This document shows, piece by piece, positions 27,195-34,649 of a stretch of DNA of 64,000 bases. Both the position numbers and the translations under genes were made by a program. Positions within the stretch are counted from its first letter, which is position 1; every line of letters begins with the position of its first letter. The notes under the pieces are model-generated. The model saw nothing but the letters and a program-made list of their open reading frames with translations. It did no database searches and was not told the origin of the DNA. The DNA is from JAVVEG01 sp041751425 (GTDB lineage Bacteria > Pseudomonadota > Gammaproteobacteria > Pseudomonadales > Pseudohongiellaceae), in the NCBI GenBank assembly GCA_041751425.1, contig JBGSXL010000004.1:124001-188000 (forward strand). The letters are read 5' to 3'.

Positions 27195-27235
27195 ACAGAC
27201 TCCTCAAATCAACAGCAACAATCAGTTGCGCCGTT

Positions 27236-28423
27236 TTACCAGTCCAAGCCATCTACACGCTCGATTAATGTAGCATTCGCCGTACCGCCGCCTTCGCAAA
27301 TCGCTACCAGGCCATAACGACCGCCCCGCCTCTCCAGTTCATGCAACAGGCTGGTCATCAATTTTGCTCCTGTCGCGCCTAATGGATGGCCGAGTGATTG
27401 CGCACCGCCATTCACATTCAGTTTCTTAATGTCCGCACCCAAAGCCTTCAACCATGCCAATGGCACGGAACCAAACGCTTCGTTCACTTCATACAAGTCG
27501 ATATCGTAGATCGTTAGTCCCGCCTTTTCCAACAACTTCTCTGTCGCTGGTATTGGACCTTCCAACATAATGACAGGATCAGAACCCACCACCATCAACG
27601 TGTGCACTCTGGCGCGCACCTGCAAATCATATTTTTCTACAGCGCGACGATTCGCAATCATCAATGCCGCAGCGCCGTCGCTTATCTGACTGGCAGTACC
27701 AGCAGTTATAACACCGTCTTCGAACAACGGATTCAATCCCTGCATGGATTCCACGTTGGAATCATAACGAATCCCCTCGTCGATGACGTGCGTTGCGATT
27801 GATCCATCCGCCAATACTATTTCAACTGGCACTATTTCATCTTTGAAATAACCATTGCGTGTTGCTGCAGCGGCACGCTGGTGACTCAGCACACCGAATT
27901 TGTCCAGCTCGCTTCTGCCAATCTGATATTTTTTCGCCAGCATTTCGGCGCCTGTGAATTGACTGAACTCAATACCCGGATAAATTTCTTCCAGTCTTTC
28001 ACCTTTGGGTTTACCGTGGCCCTTTTCCAATCCATCAGCGACGTTGGAGCCTATTGGCACGAGACTCATCGCTTCCACGCCTCCGCAGATCACCAGATCC
28101 TGCGTGCCGGACATCACAGCTTGCGCTGCAAAGTGAAAAGCCTGCAGGGAAGAGCCACATTGCCTGTCCACAGTCGTCCCGGGTACTGAGACATCCAGGC
28201 GCGAAGACAACGAAACATTGCGGCCCAGATTGCCCGCCTGCGCACCCACCTGATTGACACAGCCAAAAATAACATCATCTACCGCATTACTGGGCACACC
28301 CGTTCTATCCAGCAGTTCATCTACAACGGCAGCGCCAAGGTCAACAGGATGAATCTTGCTAAGTCTGCCATTCTTGCGCCCGGTTGCCGTGCGTACGGCC
28401 GCGACAATATATGCCTCACTCAT
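27236..28423 (-). CDS. acetyl-CoA acyltransferase (thiolase)
   Basis: 395 aa from the ATG at 28423 (MSEAYIVAAVRTATGR); the open frame extends 21 codons upstream without conservation. Thiolases condense or cleave acyl-CoAs. The acyl-accepting Cys89 is in VDRQCGSSLQAF, the His motif in GGAQSLGHPLGATGAK and the second catalytic Cys in CEGGGTANATL; all are present. The Glu after that Cys and the TANA ending differ from the commoner CIGGGQG and fit the FadA-like/steroid-side-chain group better than PhaA. Substrate is not determinable. No beta-oxidation partner is adjacent. Confidence 0.85.
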   Translation of the reverse strand: MSEAYIVAAVRTATGRKNGRLSKIHPVDLGAAVVDELLDRTGVPSNAVDDVIFGCVNQVGAQAGNLGRNVSLSSRLDVSVPGTTVDRQCGSSLQAFHFAAQAVMSGTQDLVICGGVEAMSLVPIGSNVADGLEKGHGKPKGERLEEIYPGIEFSQFTGAEMLAKKYQIGRSELDKFGVLSHQRAAAATRNGYFKDEIVPVEIVLADGSIATHVIDEGIRYDSNVESMQGLNPLFEDGVITAGTASQISDGAAALMIANRRAVEKYDLQVRARVHTLMVVGSDPVIMLEGPIPATEKLLEKAGLTIYDIDLYEVNEAFGSVPLAWLKALGADIKKLNVNGGAQSLGHPLGATGAKLMTSLLHELERRGGRYGLVAICEGGGTANATLIERVDGLDW

Positions 28424-28444
28424 TTTTCTGCTCCCGCTTTTTCT

Positions 28445-28484
28445 ATTTTTAAATTCTCGATTTCGAATTCTCTCGCAAATTCTC
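28445..28484 (-). repeat. degenerate ~14-bp tandem repeat upstream of the thiolase gene
   Basis: Three units ending in AATTCTC (28445-28458, 28459-28472, 28473-28484; 14, 14 and 12 bp) fill most of the gap before the thiolase start, immediately after the stop of the upstream membrane-protein gene. Confidence 0.6.
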
Positions 28485-28495
28485 AAGTCTGCTCA

Positions 28496-28999
28496 TCAGA
28501 TCAAATGGCCAACCCAGCGACCACTGAGCATAACACCTGCCCACAAAAACAAGGAGCTTCCTCCAGCCAATTTGGCTTGCCAGGGAATTAATACCGTCTG
28601 ATCCCATTGCAACACATGTCGATATGTTCTGAAATGGAACAGTGCCATATTCAGACCTGCGAGCCCCAATAACACCAACTTCCACTGAAAAGCCGGGTTG
28701 TTCATGTGGGCGCTGGCCCGCGTAATGAATAGACCGACTCCGGTGATAACTGCGACCACAAACGCAGCCATTGCCCACGGCACCAACTCCCGCACCATGT
28801 TGCGCACAGCATTGGAGCGTGCCGACAAACCCATCAGGCGCAAATCAAGCATCAGAATGGCTCCCACAACAAAGGTGATGCTCACTACATGCAGGGAATT
28901 GATCAAGGGAAACCACCAGGTGGCTCCAATTTCCTGAGCTATCCACAGATACTCCAGACTCAACCAGAATTCGTTCAAACTAAACGTTGTGGACTCCAT
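28496..28999 (-). CDS. four-helix integral membrane protein, DUF6644-like (copy 1)
   Basis: 167 aa from the ATG at 28999, which has GGGGGAG upstream; a GTG at 29011 overlaps the Shine-Dalgarno. About four membrane helices are visible, with a conserved His in the first (INSLHVVSITFVVGAILMLDLRLMGL), a Trp-rich amphipathic segment (RELVPWAMAAFVVAVITGVGL), FQWKLVLLGLAGLN and a last helix ending GVMLSGRWVGHLI. It is clearly homologous to the gene just upstream: both have H(x)4-5, DLRLMGL/DLRVLGL, PAFQWK/PVFQIK and SGRW/AGRW in the same order. No function is established; the helix-borne His residues hint at heme or quinone binding, which is inference. Confidence 0.65.
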   Translation of the reverse strand: MESTTFSLNEFWLSLEYLWIAQEIGATWWFPLINSLHVVSITFVVGAILMLDLRLMGLSARSNAVRNMVRELVPWAMAAFVVAVITGVGLFITRASAHMNNPAFQWKLVLLGLAGLNMALFHFRTYRHVLQWDQTVLIPWQAKLAGGSSLFLWAGVMLSGRWVGHLI

Positions 29000-29010
29000 G
29001 GTCTCCCCCA

Positions 29011-29538
29011 CTATGCTGGCCAGAACAGGTAGTCAGCGTAGGCAATCCAGCGCCCCGCCATGACCACGCCCAACCACAACAACAAGGATGTCAGAGCAAT
29101 CAATTTGGCTGTCACTCGTCGATTACTGCCAGCATCCCAATAGTCTGACTCCCGCAAACTCAGGCGATAGAACAGGATTGCCAGAATGATAGCAGGCAAT
29201 AATAATGAAAATTTAATCTGAAAGACCGGGTTATTGAAGTAACGAGCGGGTCTGGCCAACAGAAAGGGTAATCCGGAGAGGAATAATGTCCCTAACGCGC
29301 CCCATGTCCAGGGCATCAGGCGGCGCAACATTTCCGGAATAGTCTGACTCGGTAATGCCAGACCGAGCACGCGAAGATCGATAAAGACAATGGATGCCAT
29401 TACCGCAGCGACGCTTAACAAATGAATGGTTTGCAGAATGGGAGGCAGACCGGGCACATTACTCAGAAGAGATATTGCGAGTTCTCGCGCTTGACTATTA
29501 CCAAGCCACTGAGCGAAATCGGAAAGCGCGCCATTCAT
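29011..29538 (-). CDS. four-helix integral membrane protein, DUF6644-like (copy 2)
   Basis: 175 aa. Paralogue of the downstream neighbour: LQTIHLLSVAAVMASIVFIDLRVLGL, RRLMPWTWGALGTLFLSGLPFLLARP, NNPVFQIKFSLLLPAIILA and a terminal VVMAGRWIAYADYLFWPA. An N-terminal soluble helix (LSDFAQWLGNSQARELAISLL) precedes the membrane part. The stop codon lies only 12 bp before the start of copy 1, so the two are cotranscribed and probably form a heteromeric membrane complex. Proteins of this type are seen in marine gammaproteobacteria but are uncharacterised. Confidence 0.65.
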   Translation of the reverse strand: MNGALSDFAQWLGNSQARELAISLLSNVPGLPPILQTIHLLSVAAVMASIVFIDLRVLGLALPSQTIPEMLRRLMPWTWGALGTLFLSGLPFLLARPARYFNNPVFQIKFSLLLPAIILAILFYRLSLRESDYWDAGSNRRVTAKLIALTSLLLWLGVVMAGRWIAYADYLFWPA

Positions 29539-29580
29539 GAATAATGCTTGCTTGTTGCAAGTCGAATTGCAGCAACCCCT

Positions 29581-30798
29581 TTATGCATCAACATTTCGCG
29601 TCAGCAATGTGGTTACCAGACTTTCCTCATCCATGGGGCGTGAAAAATAATATCCTTGGGCTATAGCGCAATTCATTTCACGCAACAGTTGCACTTCTGC
29701 AAAGGTTTCCACCCCTTCAGCTATGATCTTAAGGCCCATATTCTCATTCAAGGTCAGAATGGATTTAATCAAACCCATCGACAAGGGATCGCCGAGCATC
29801 TTGCGGATAAAGCTGCGATCTATCTTCAAAATATTGATTGGGTACTGATGCAGGTAACCCAGCGATGAATACCCTGTACCAAAATCATCGATGGCTACGC
29901 CCATGCCCGCCGCGCGGCATTTACTCAGTGTCGACTTCACATCAGTAGGTTGCTGCAACAACAATCGCTCTGTAATTTCCAAATGAATCTGGGTTGGGTC
30001 GGTTTTAGTTTCCTGCAGAATTCTCGAGAAATTCTCGAAGAAACTCTCTTCCTCGAAGTCTGTCGCGGAAAAATTGATGCTCATGAACAACTTGTGCGCA
30101 GGCTTCAACTTATTTTCGATACGATGTAAAGCAAGACAGGATTCGCGGAAGGCCCAGTTTGTCGCCTCGACAATCAGCCCGCTGTCCTCCGCCATTGGAA
30201 TGAATTCATCAGGAGGAATGATGCCTTCGACCGGATGATTCCAGCGCATCAACGCTTCGAATCCGAGAACCTCACTGGTGTGCAAGTCTACTATTGGCTG
30301 GTACTGCAAAAACAGTTGCTTGTTTGAAATAGCAAATTTGAATTCATTCGCTAGTTTGATTACGGACAAGACATTACTTTGTTCCGCGTATTCGCGCTCC
30401 AGCATTTCCAGGGAAATAGCATCACCCACATCAGTGAGCAGTGTATGAGAACGGCGCAGAATATCGCGATATCGCATGACGATAACCTGCGAAATCAGGC
30501 GAACTATTGGGTTGGCGGTTTTGACACTGCGGGAGAAATCTTCCTTGGAAATTTCCAGAAGCTGGCAATTTTCCAGAGCTCTGATGGTGGCGCTGCGTGG
30601 CTGGTCATCAACTATTGCCATCTCGCCAATGATACTTCCCGCACCTCGGGTGCCCATTGACAACACATCACCGTTTAATTGTTGCACGATGATTTCGACC
30701 TTGCCGTCCTGGATGAAATAAGCACAATGGCCAGCTTCGCCCTGTGCCATGATGATTTCGCCCGCTGAGAAGGTTTTGGTCGAACTGATACTTTCCAT
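29581..30798 (-). CDS. cyclic-nucleotide-binding / EAL-domain c-di-GMP phosphodiesterase
   Basis: 405 aa, cytoplasmic, no membrane segment. Residues about 1-115 are a cyclic-nucleotide-binding domain (FSAGEIIMAQGEAGHCAYFIQDG, GSIIGEMAIVDDQPRSATIRAL, with the GEMA...RSA phosphate-binding cassette). After a helical linker, an EAL domain spans about 155-400. Catalytic residues all appear present: EAL in FEALMRW, Asn in INFSATDF, E-x-x-E in EITERL, DD in AIDDFGTGYSS, Lys in LKIDRSFI and Glu in AEGVET. So it should hydrolyse c-di-GMP under control of a bound nucleotide, probably cAMP. The gene is monocistronic or leads into the membrane-protein pair 42 bp downstream. Confidence 0.88.
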   Translation of the reverse strand: MESISSTKTFSAGEIIMAQGEAGHCAYFIQDGKVEIIVQQLNGDVLSMGTRGAGSIIGEMAIVDDQPRSATIRALENCQLLEISKEDFSRSVKTANPIVRLISQVIVMRYRDILRRSHTLLTDVGDAISLEMLEREYAEQSNVLSVIKLANEFKFAISNKQLFLQYQPIVDLHTSEVLGFEALMRWNHPVEGIIPPDEFIPMAEDSGLIVEATNWAFRESCLALHRIENKLKPAHKLFMSINFSATDFEEESFFENFSRILQETKTDPTQIHLEITERLLLQQPTDVKSTLSKCRAAGMGVAIDDFGTGYSSLGYLHQYPINILKIDRSFIRKMLGDPLSMGLIKSILTLNENMGLKIIAEGVETFAEVQLLREMNCAIAQGYYFSRPMDEESLVTTLLTRNVDA

Positions 30799-31050
30799 GG
30801 CCTGAGTTACCTTTCCAGAGCGTCAGTTATTATTTGCAAAAGGCACAAACCTGTAAGTGCCAGACTTGCTGACTCTAAAATTCCTGATGGGCTTCATCAT
30901 AAATCATAGCCCAACTGAAATATACACGGGCAACTAGATTCCTGACCACCCTTTCAATGCTCTAAGCAGGAGTCTACGCTCAATTTCTGAATGTGAATAG
31001 TGGTACCTGTACTTCATTTCCTGTCAGCACAACGCAAAAATAAATTATAA
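30799..31050. other. gene-free stretch between the EAL gene and the next terminator
   Basis: No coding region, RNA gene or clear promoter could be supported here. It must contain the EAL gene's promoter on the minus strand. Confidence 0.5.
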
Positions 31051-31083
31051 AAAAAGGCAGGAGAATATTTCTCCTGCCTTTTT
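31051..31083 (-). terminator. strong intrinsic terminator, bidirectional
   Basis: A perfect 15-bp stem (31051-31065 with 31069-31083; core AGGCAGGAGAA/TTCTCCTGCCT) with a 3-nt loop. A/T runs at both ends give T tracts on both strands. It lies 68 bp after the redoxin/cytochrome gene stop and should end its transcript. Confidence 0.9.
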
Positions 31084-31150
31084 CGTCATGCTTTATCTCA
31101 GGCTGCGCCAGTCATGGAAAGCCTGCGTATTGGCTTTCCAGCATCCAGCC

Positions 31151-32916
31151 TCAGTTTGCGCTGACTGCAGCACCAGAATCTACTGCCTTCCAGTACACCT
31201 GGCCGAAGAACATTTCATCCCAACTCTGCTGGCCCCAGGGCACAACACGTGATGGGTCTGGGTTGGCCTTGTTCTGCTCGGAGTTATCAAACGCTCCGGT
31301 AGCAACAATGCGTGTACCGGCTGGCACGAACTTGGGCTCAATCAGTTGATACTCCATCTGCCAGTTGTAGTTGTACTGGGCAATGTTCAACAGGCGTTCT
31401 ACCGTACCATCCGGGTAGTGTGCATCAAATACCATGCGCTTGCCGCGGAAATGCATATGCGGCGTGAATGCCATGATTTCAGAATCGGTTGGAATAGTTA
31501 CGAATGCAGACTTTCAAAATCCGGATCGTAAGCAGGAATATCGTTCCAGGTAGGCGTGAATATACACGCGCAATCACCAAGGCGACGCTCAGTTGGAGTT
31601 TCATCGTCCGGGTAGAACCACACACCAATTTCACTGGCGTCCACAGTTTCTTTACCCGTGGTTGTGTAATGAAGATTCAACGCCAGCATTGTCCCGGCAC
31701 GCAGTATACCGCCTGTATTTGGTTCTTCCACGTGTGGATCAGCACCCGGAATATATGGTGTGATGTAAGCCTGATCGGGATTGCTGAAGCGGGTGATCAA
31801 GCCCTGAGATGGTCGCTTGCCCGGCTCAATGAACGCATTCAACGTATGGTGCAGCACAGTTCTATCGCCTGGCACATACTGACTGGCGCGAACCCATCGG
31901 TCACGATCCAAGCCATCTAATGGAACAACGACATCGATATATTCGAGCACGCCTGTTGCCGGAATAGTCTGAGGTGGCACTTTGATTATCAGATCTGGTT
32001 CACCAAACGCCCACTTCTCCTGTGACCAGGTCAGATCTGCCAACGGATCTGTATCGCCGTCTTTGACAGAACCCTCAGCAATCCAAAGCAGCACTTTTTG
32101 CTGTTCGTCCGGAGTCAATGTGTAATGGTTTCTGAAATTGCCTATATGCGGATCAATCTGCCCTGGTGGCATACGCTTGGTCATCAGTACTTCACGAATC
32201 ATAGGTGACCAGCCTTGTGCCATCGCATGACTGTTCAACGCAAATGGCGCAATACCACCATCGCGGTGACAAGTTGCACAATTCTCAGCCAGTACCGGGG
32301 CTACATCATTACTATAGGAAACACCCGCCTGCATCAGCTTGTCACGCGCAGGGTAACTGACGGCTGTACCTTGCGTGGCAACCACTGCATTAGCTACTGC
32401 GTCGCCCGCAACAACAGCGGCAAGCGCATCAGCCAATGACTGGTTGGCCGGGCCGCGATAAATAACACGGAATGATTTTGGATCGTACAGGAAGGCTTCG
32501 CCGGTTTTATTGATACCCAGCGCCTCAGAGATTATCTGTGCATCATCGATTAGCACAGGAATGTCTATCCCCAGGCTTTCTGCATCAGCTTTGACCACAG
32601 CACGCTGCTCACCCAGCGGGTTGATCATCATAAAGGCGATATCCTGCGACGCATACTGTTCTTGCAACGCACTGAAGGATGCCAGTGCGTCTCGGGTAGC
32701 TGCATCACCACTGGCTTGAACCAGAAATGCAACTGCCTTGTTGTTGTCGTACCAAGCCATGTGATGAAACAGACCGTCCTGATCCAGCAGGGCAAAGTCA
32801 CCCACGCGCTCTTGCGCGAAACTTTGGCCAGAGCTCAGTGTGAATGCCAAAGCGGTTACGCCGGCAAGTACTGTTTTCCTGCCATTGAACTGCAAACCTT
32901 TGAACAACTTATGCAT
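31151..32916 (-). pseudogene. frameshifted redoxin / cytochrome c / copper monooxygenase-like secreted protein
   Basis: Two frames together encode one ~588-aa protein. The first (32916 to the TAA at 31500-31498) has a strong GGAGG Shine-Dalgarno and a signal peptide (VLAGVTALAFTLSSGQSFA). It continues into a thioredoxin-like domain (about 35-180), a cytochrome c heme motif CATCH (in ENCATCHRDGGIAPF), and the first half of a copper type II, ascorbate-dependent monooxygenase-like domain (HHTLNAF, LALNLHYTTTG). The second frame (stop at 31151) holds the remaining half (FTPHMHFRGKRM, with the HxH copper site). Upstream of its first ATG it still reads AFVTIPTDSEI, so the shift, one missing base, lies near 31500-31510. 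Either a recent mutation or a sequencing error; both halves look otherwise conserved. Confidence 0.8.
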
Positions 32917-33169
32917 AATCCCCTCCGGCGTAAAGCCAGCAACAAAATTAAATTAACCAGACCCGGGAGACTCCTGCCTGATGGACTTCTTCAGGGAAAA
33001 TGAACTCATTCATAAATGAGCCAGGTCGTGCGCCGAGGTTAACATTAACCCCTGCAAAGAACAATCTTGAAATGGGTAACCTCGGGAAGAAAAGTAACCT
33101 TTTTGCGCGCGATGCTATATTCGAGTTGACGCTGGAATGTAGAGCGAAGCATGGCACTCTGAATGTCGA

Positions 33170-33203
33170 GCTTGAGCCAGGAGGTGGCTCGAATCGGGAC
33201 ACG
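33170..33203 (+). repeat. truncated left end of the ~118-bp TIR element (copy C)
   Basis: This stretch repeats the left terminus and first core bases of the element at 33227: GAGCxxGGAGGTxxxTCGAATCGGGACAC is shared. The rest of the element is missing, so it looks like a decayed or partial copy. Confidence 0.6.
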
Positions 33204-33226
33204 GTATTAAACGCTTCGTAGTTCGA

Positions 33227-33344
33227 GTTGGAGCTGGGAGGTACTTCGAATCGGGACACGCCCACAAGTACATCCTTGTAGGGCTCGATCGCCCGCCGTC
33301 CTGGCGGTCGACGGTCCCGCTCCGAAGTACCTCCCACCACCAAC
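33227..33344 (+). mobile_element. 118-bp palindromic element with 24-bp terminal inverted repeats (copy A)
   Basis: Bases 33227-33250 and 33321-33344 are inverted repeats matching at 21 of 24 positions. Between them is a ~67-bp core (33254-33320) containing two smaller dyads (ACAAG/CTTGT and CCGCC/GGCGG). The core is repeated in inverted orientation in copy B. No coding capacity. It resembles a miniature inverted-repeat element or REP-type intergenic repeat. Confidence 0.75.
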
Positions 33345-33563
33345 TCTGGCCTTAGTGTTCGCTCGAAGAGTGGTGAACCAACACTTCTTTTCGCAGCTAG
33401 CGCACACTCAGAACGTGCAAGCGTTACTGAGGACAACTTCGATCTACGTGCAACCAATCGCCAACATCGTCAACCGCGCTCGTTCGAAGCGTGTCATATC
33501 AGCTCATCGCAATCCCGGTGCAAATGAAGCAAGCAAAGGTATCTAGTCGTCCGCACACGGCCA

Positions 33564-33682
33564 GGTCGGTGGTGTGGGTGGCCGCGTGCAGGACCGTCGA
33601 CCGCCAAGGATGGCGGGCGAACGAGCCTTACAGGGATGTACTTGTAGGCGTGTCCTGAGCGCGGCTACCCTCAGCGCCGACC
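33564..33682 (-). mobile_element. 119-bp palindromic element with 23-bp terminal inverted repeats (copy B)
   Basis: Bases 33564-33586 and 33660-33682 are inverted repeats matching at about 19 of 23 positions. The core 33588-33657 is the reverse complement of the copy A core with fewer than ten differences over ~67 bp. A and B face each other across about 220 bp. The surrounding 32917-33750 region holds no supportable gene. Confidence 0.75.
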
Positions 33683-33750
33683 GATCTACGGAGTGACTGC
33701 TCTATGCCACTCCGCATCACTGCCCAAGTTGCAGAGTATTTGCGATGGGC

Positions 33751-33777
33751 AAAAAAAAGGCGTCCAGATGGACGCCC
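33751..33777 (-). terminator. intrinsic terminator after tRNA-Pro
   Basis: GGCGTCC/GGACGCC stem (33759-33765 with 33770-33776), 4-nt loop, followed on the minus strand by eight T residues (33758-33751). It sits 14 bp beyond the tRNA-Pro 3' end. Confidence 0.9.
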
Positions 33778-33790
33778 GTTCTTTGATTTT

Positions 33791-33867
33791 TGGTCGGGAC
33801 AGCAGGATTTGAACCTACGACCCCCAGTCCCCCAGACTGGTGCGCTACCAGGCTGCGCTATGCCCCG
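33791..33867 (-). tRNA. tRNA-Pro (anticodon GGG)
   Basis: 77 nt with encoded CCA (33793-33791). The acceptor CGGGGCA pairs with TGTCCCG, the anticodon loop is CTGGGGG within the CCAGT/ACTGG stem giving anticodon GGG, and the T-arm GGTTCAAATCC is canonical. It lies downstream of the merR/ihfA block, the same neighbour as in Pseudomonas. Confidence 0.95.
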
Positions 33868-33980
33868 AAATCTGTGAATGAGCGGTAGTTGGGCCCGGCC
33901 ACAGAGCGAGGCATTATACTGACCGTGGCTTGCTATGCAATAGCAGAATTATCGTATTACAGATTGCTACAGCCGGCGTA

Positions 33981-34331
33981 TTAAAGCTGCGCTATGACTT
34001 CCTGCAACTCTTGAATGGTCGCTTTCAACACCGCGTTGTCAAACGTTGGTGCCGCATGCTCTTCTGAACCATTCATGCGCTGTCTGGCTCCACCAATTGT
34101 GAAGCCCTGATCGTATAGCAGAGACTTGATCTGACGGATCAGAATGACATCCTGACGTTGATAGTAACGACGGTTGCCACGTCTTTTAACGGGCTTGAGT
34201 TGGGGAAACTCCTGCTCCCAATAGCGCAACACATGAGGCTTTACTGCGCAGAGTTCACCGACCTCACCAATCGTGAAGTAACGCTTGGCAGGAATTTCTG
34301 GCAATTCGTCGTTATTGCTTGGTTCCAGCAT
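33981..34331 (-). CDS. MerR family transcriptional regulator
   Basis: 116 aa. The N-terminal MerR winged helix is clear: RYFTIGEVGELCAVKPHVLRYWEQEFPQLKPVKRRGNRRYYQRQDV, then LIRQIKSLLYDQGFTIGGAR. The short C-terminal helix (ATIQELQEVIAQL) would be a dimerising coiled coil; no metal-binding cysteines are seen. This is the small MerR-like protein regularly encoded after ihfA in pseudomonads; its targets are unknown. The start overlaps the ihfA end by 20 bp, so translation is coupled. Confidence 0.85.
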   Translation of the reverse strand: MLEPSNNDELPEIPAKRYFTIGEVGELCAVKPHVLRYWEQEFPQLKPVKRRGNRRYYQRQDVILIRQIKSLLYDQGFTIGGARQRMNGSEEHAAPTFDNAVLKATIQELQEVIAQL

Positions 34332-34620
34332 AATTTTCTACTCGCGCCTTGAGCTTTTGGCCGGGTCTGAATGTCACCACTCTCCGGGCTTTTATTGGAA
34401 TCTCTTCGCCAGTTTTAGGGTTTCGGCCCGGTCGCTGCTTTTTATCGCGCAGATCGAAATTGCCAAAGCCAGAAATTTTAACCTGCTCGTTGGATTCCAA
34501 TGACAAACGGATCTCTTCAAAGAACTGTTCTACCAGTTCCTTGGCTTCTCTTTTGTTAACACCAAGCTCTTCAAATAAGCGCTCGGCCATTTCGGCTTTA
34601 GTCAGTGCCCCGTCTGCCAT
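34312..34620 (-). CDS. ihfA: integration host factor subunit alpha
   Basis: 102 aa. IHF-alpha pairs with IHF-beta (encoded at 49776-50072) to bend DNA sharply at specific sites. The sequence shows MAERLFEELGVNKREAKELVEQFF, the saddle strand VKISGFGNFDLRDK and the DNA-intercalating proline in the arm GRNPKTGEEIPI. The ATG at 34620 is preceded by AAGGA (7 nt) that is part of a tandemly duplicated 13-bp sequence overlapping the pheT stop. Order pheS-pheT-ihfA is universal in gammaproteobacteria. Confidence 0.95.
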   Translation of the reverse strand: MADGALTKAEMAERLFEELGVNKREAKELVEQFFEEIRLSLESNEQVKISGFGNFDLRDKKQRPGRNPKTGEEIPIKARRVVTFRPGQKLKARVENYAGTKQ

Positions 34621-34623
34621 AGT

Positions 34624-34649
34624 TAATTCCTTAACCTAATTCCTTAACT
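34624..34649 (-). repeat. 13-bp tandem duplication carrying two ihfA Shine-Dalgarno copies
   Basis: Units 34624-34636 and 34637-34649 match at 12 of 13 positions; each contains TTAAGGAATTA when read on the minus strand. The distal copy encodes the last pheT codons, and the proximal copy provides the AAGGA used by ihfA, so ihfA has a duplicated ribosome-binding site. Confidence 0.8.

Noticed and set aside
32948..33457. 169-codon open frame on the minus strand in the gene-free region
   Set aside because: It runs straight through the inverted-repeat elements, has no recognisable domain, no good ribosome site, and an Arg/Ser/Pro-rich composition typical of spurious frames in repeats.
33150..33700. 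CRISPR array or integron attC cluster
   Set aside because: Repeats are palindromic, few, inverted and irregularly spaced, with no cas or integrase gene nearby.
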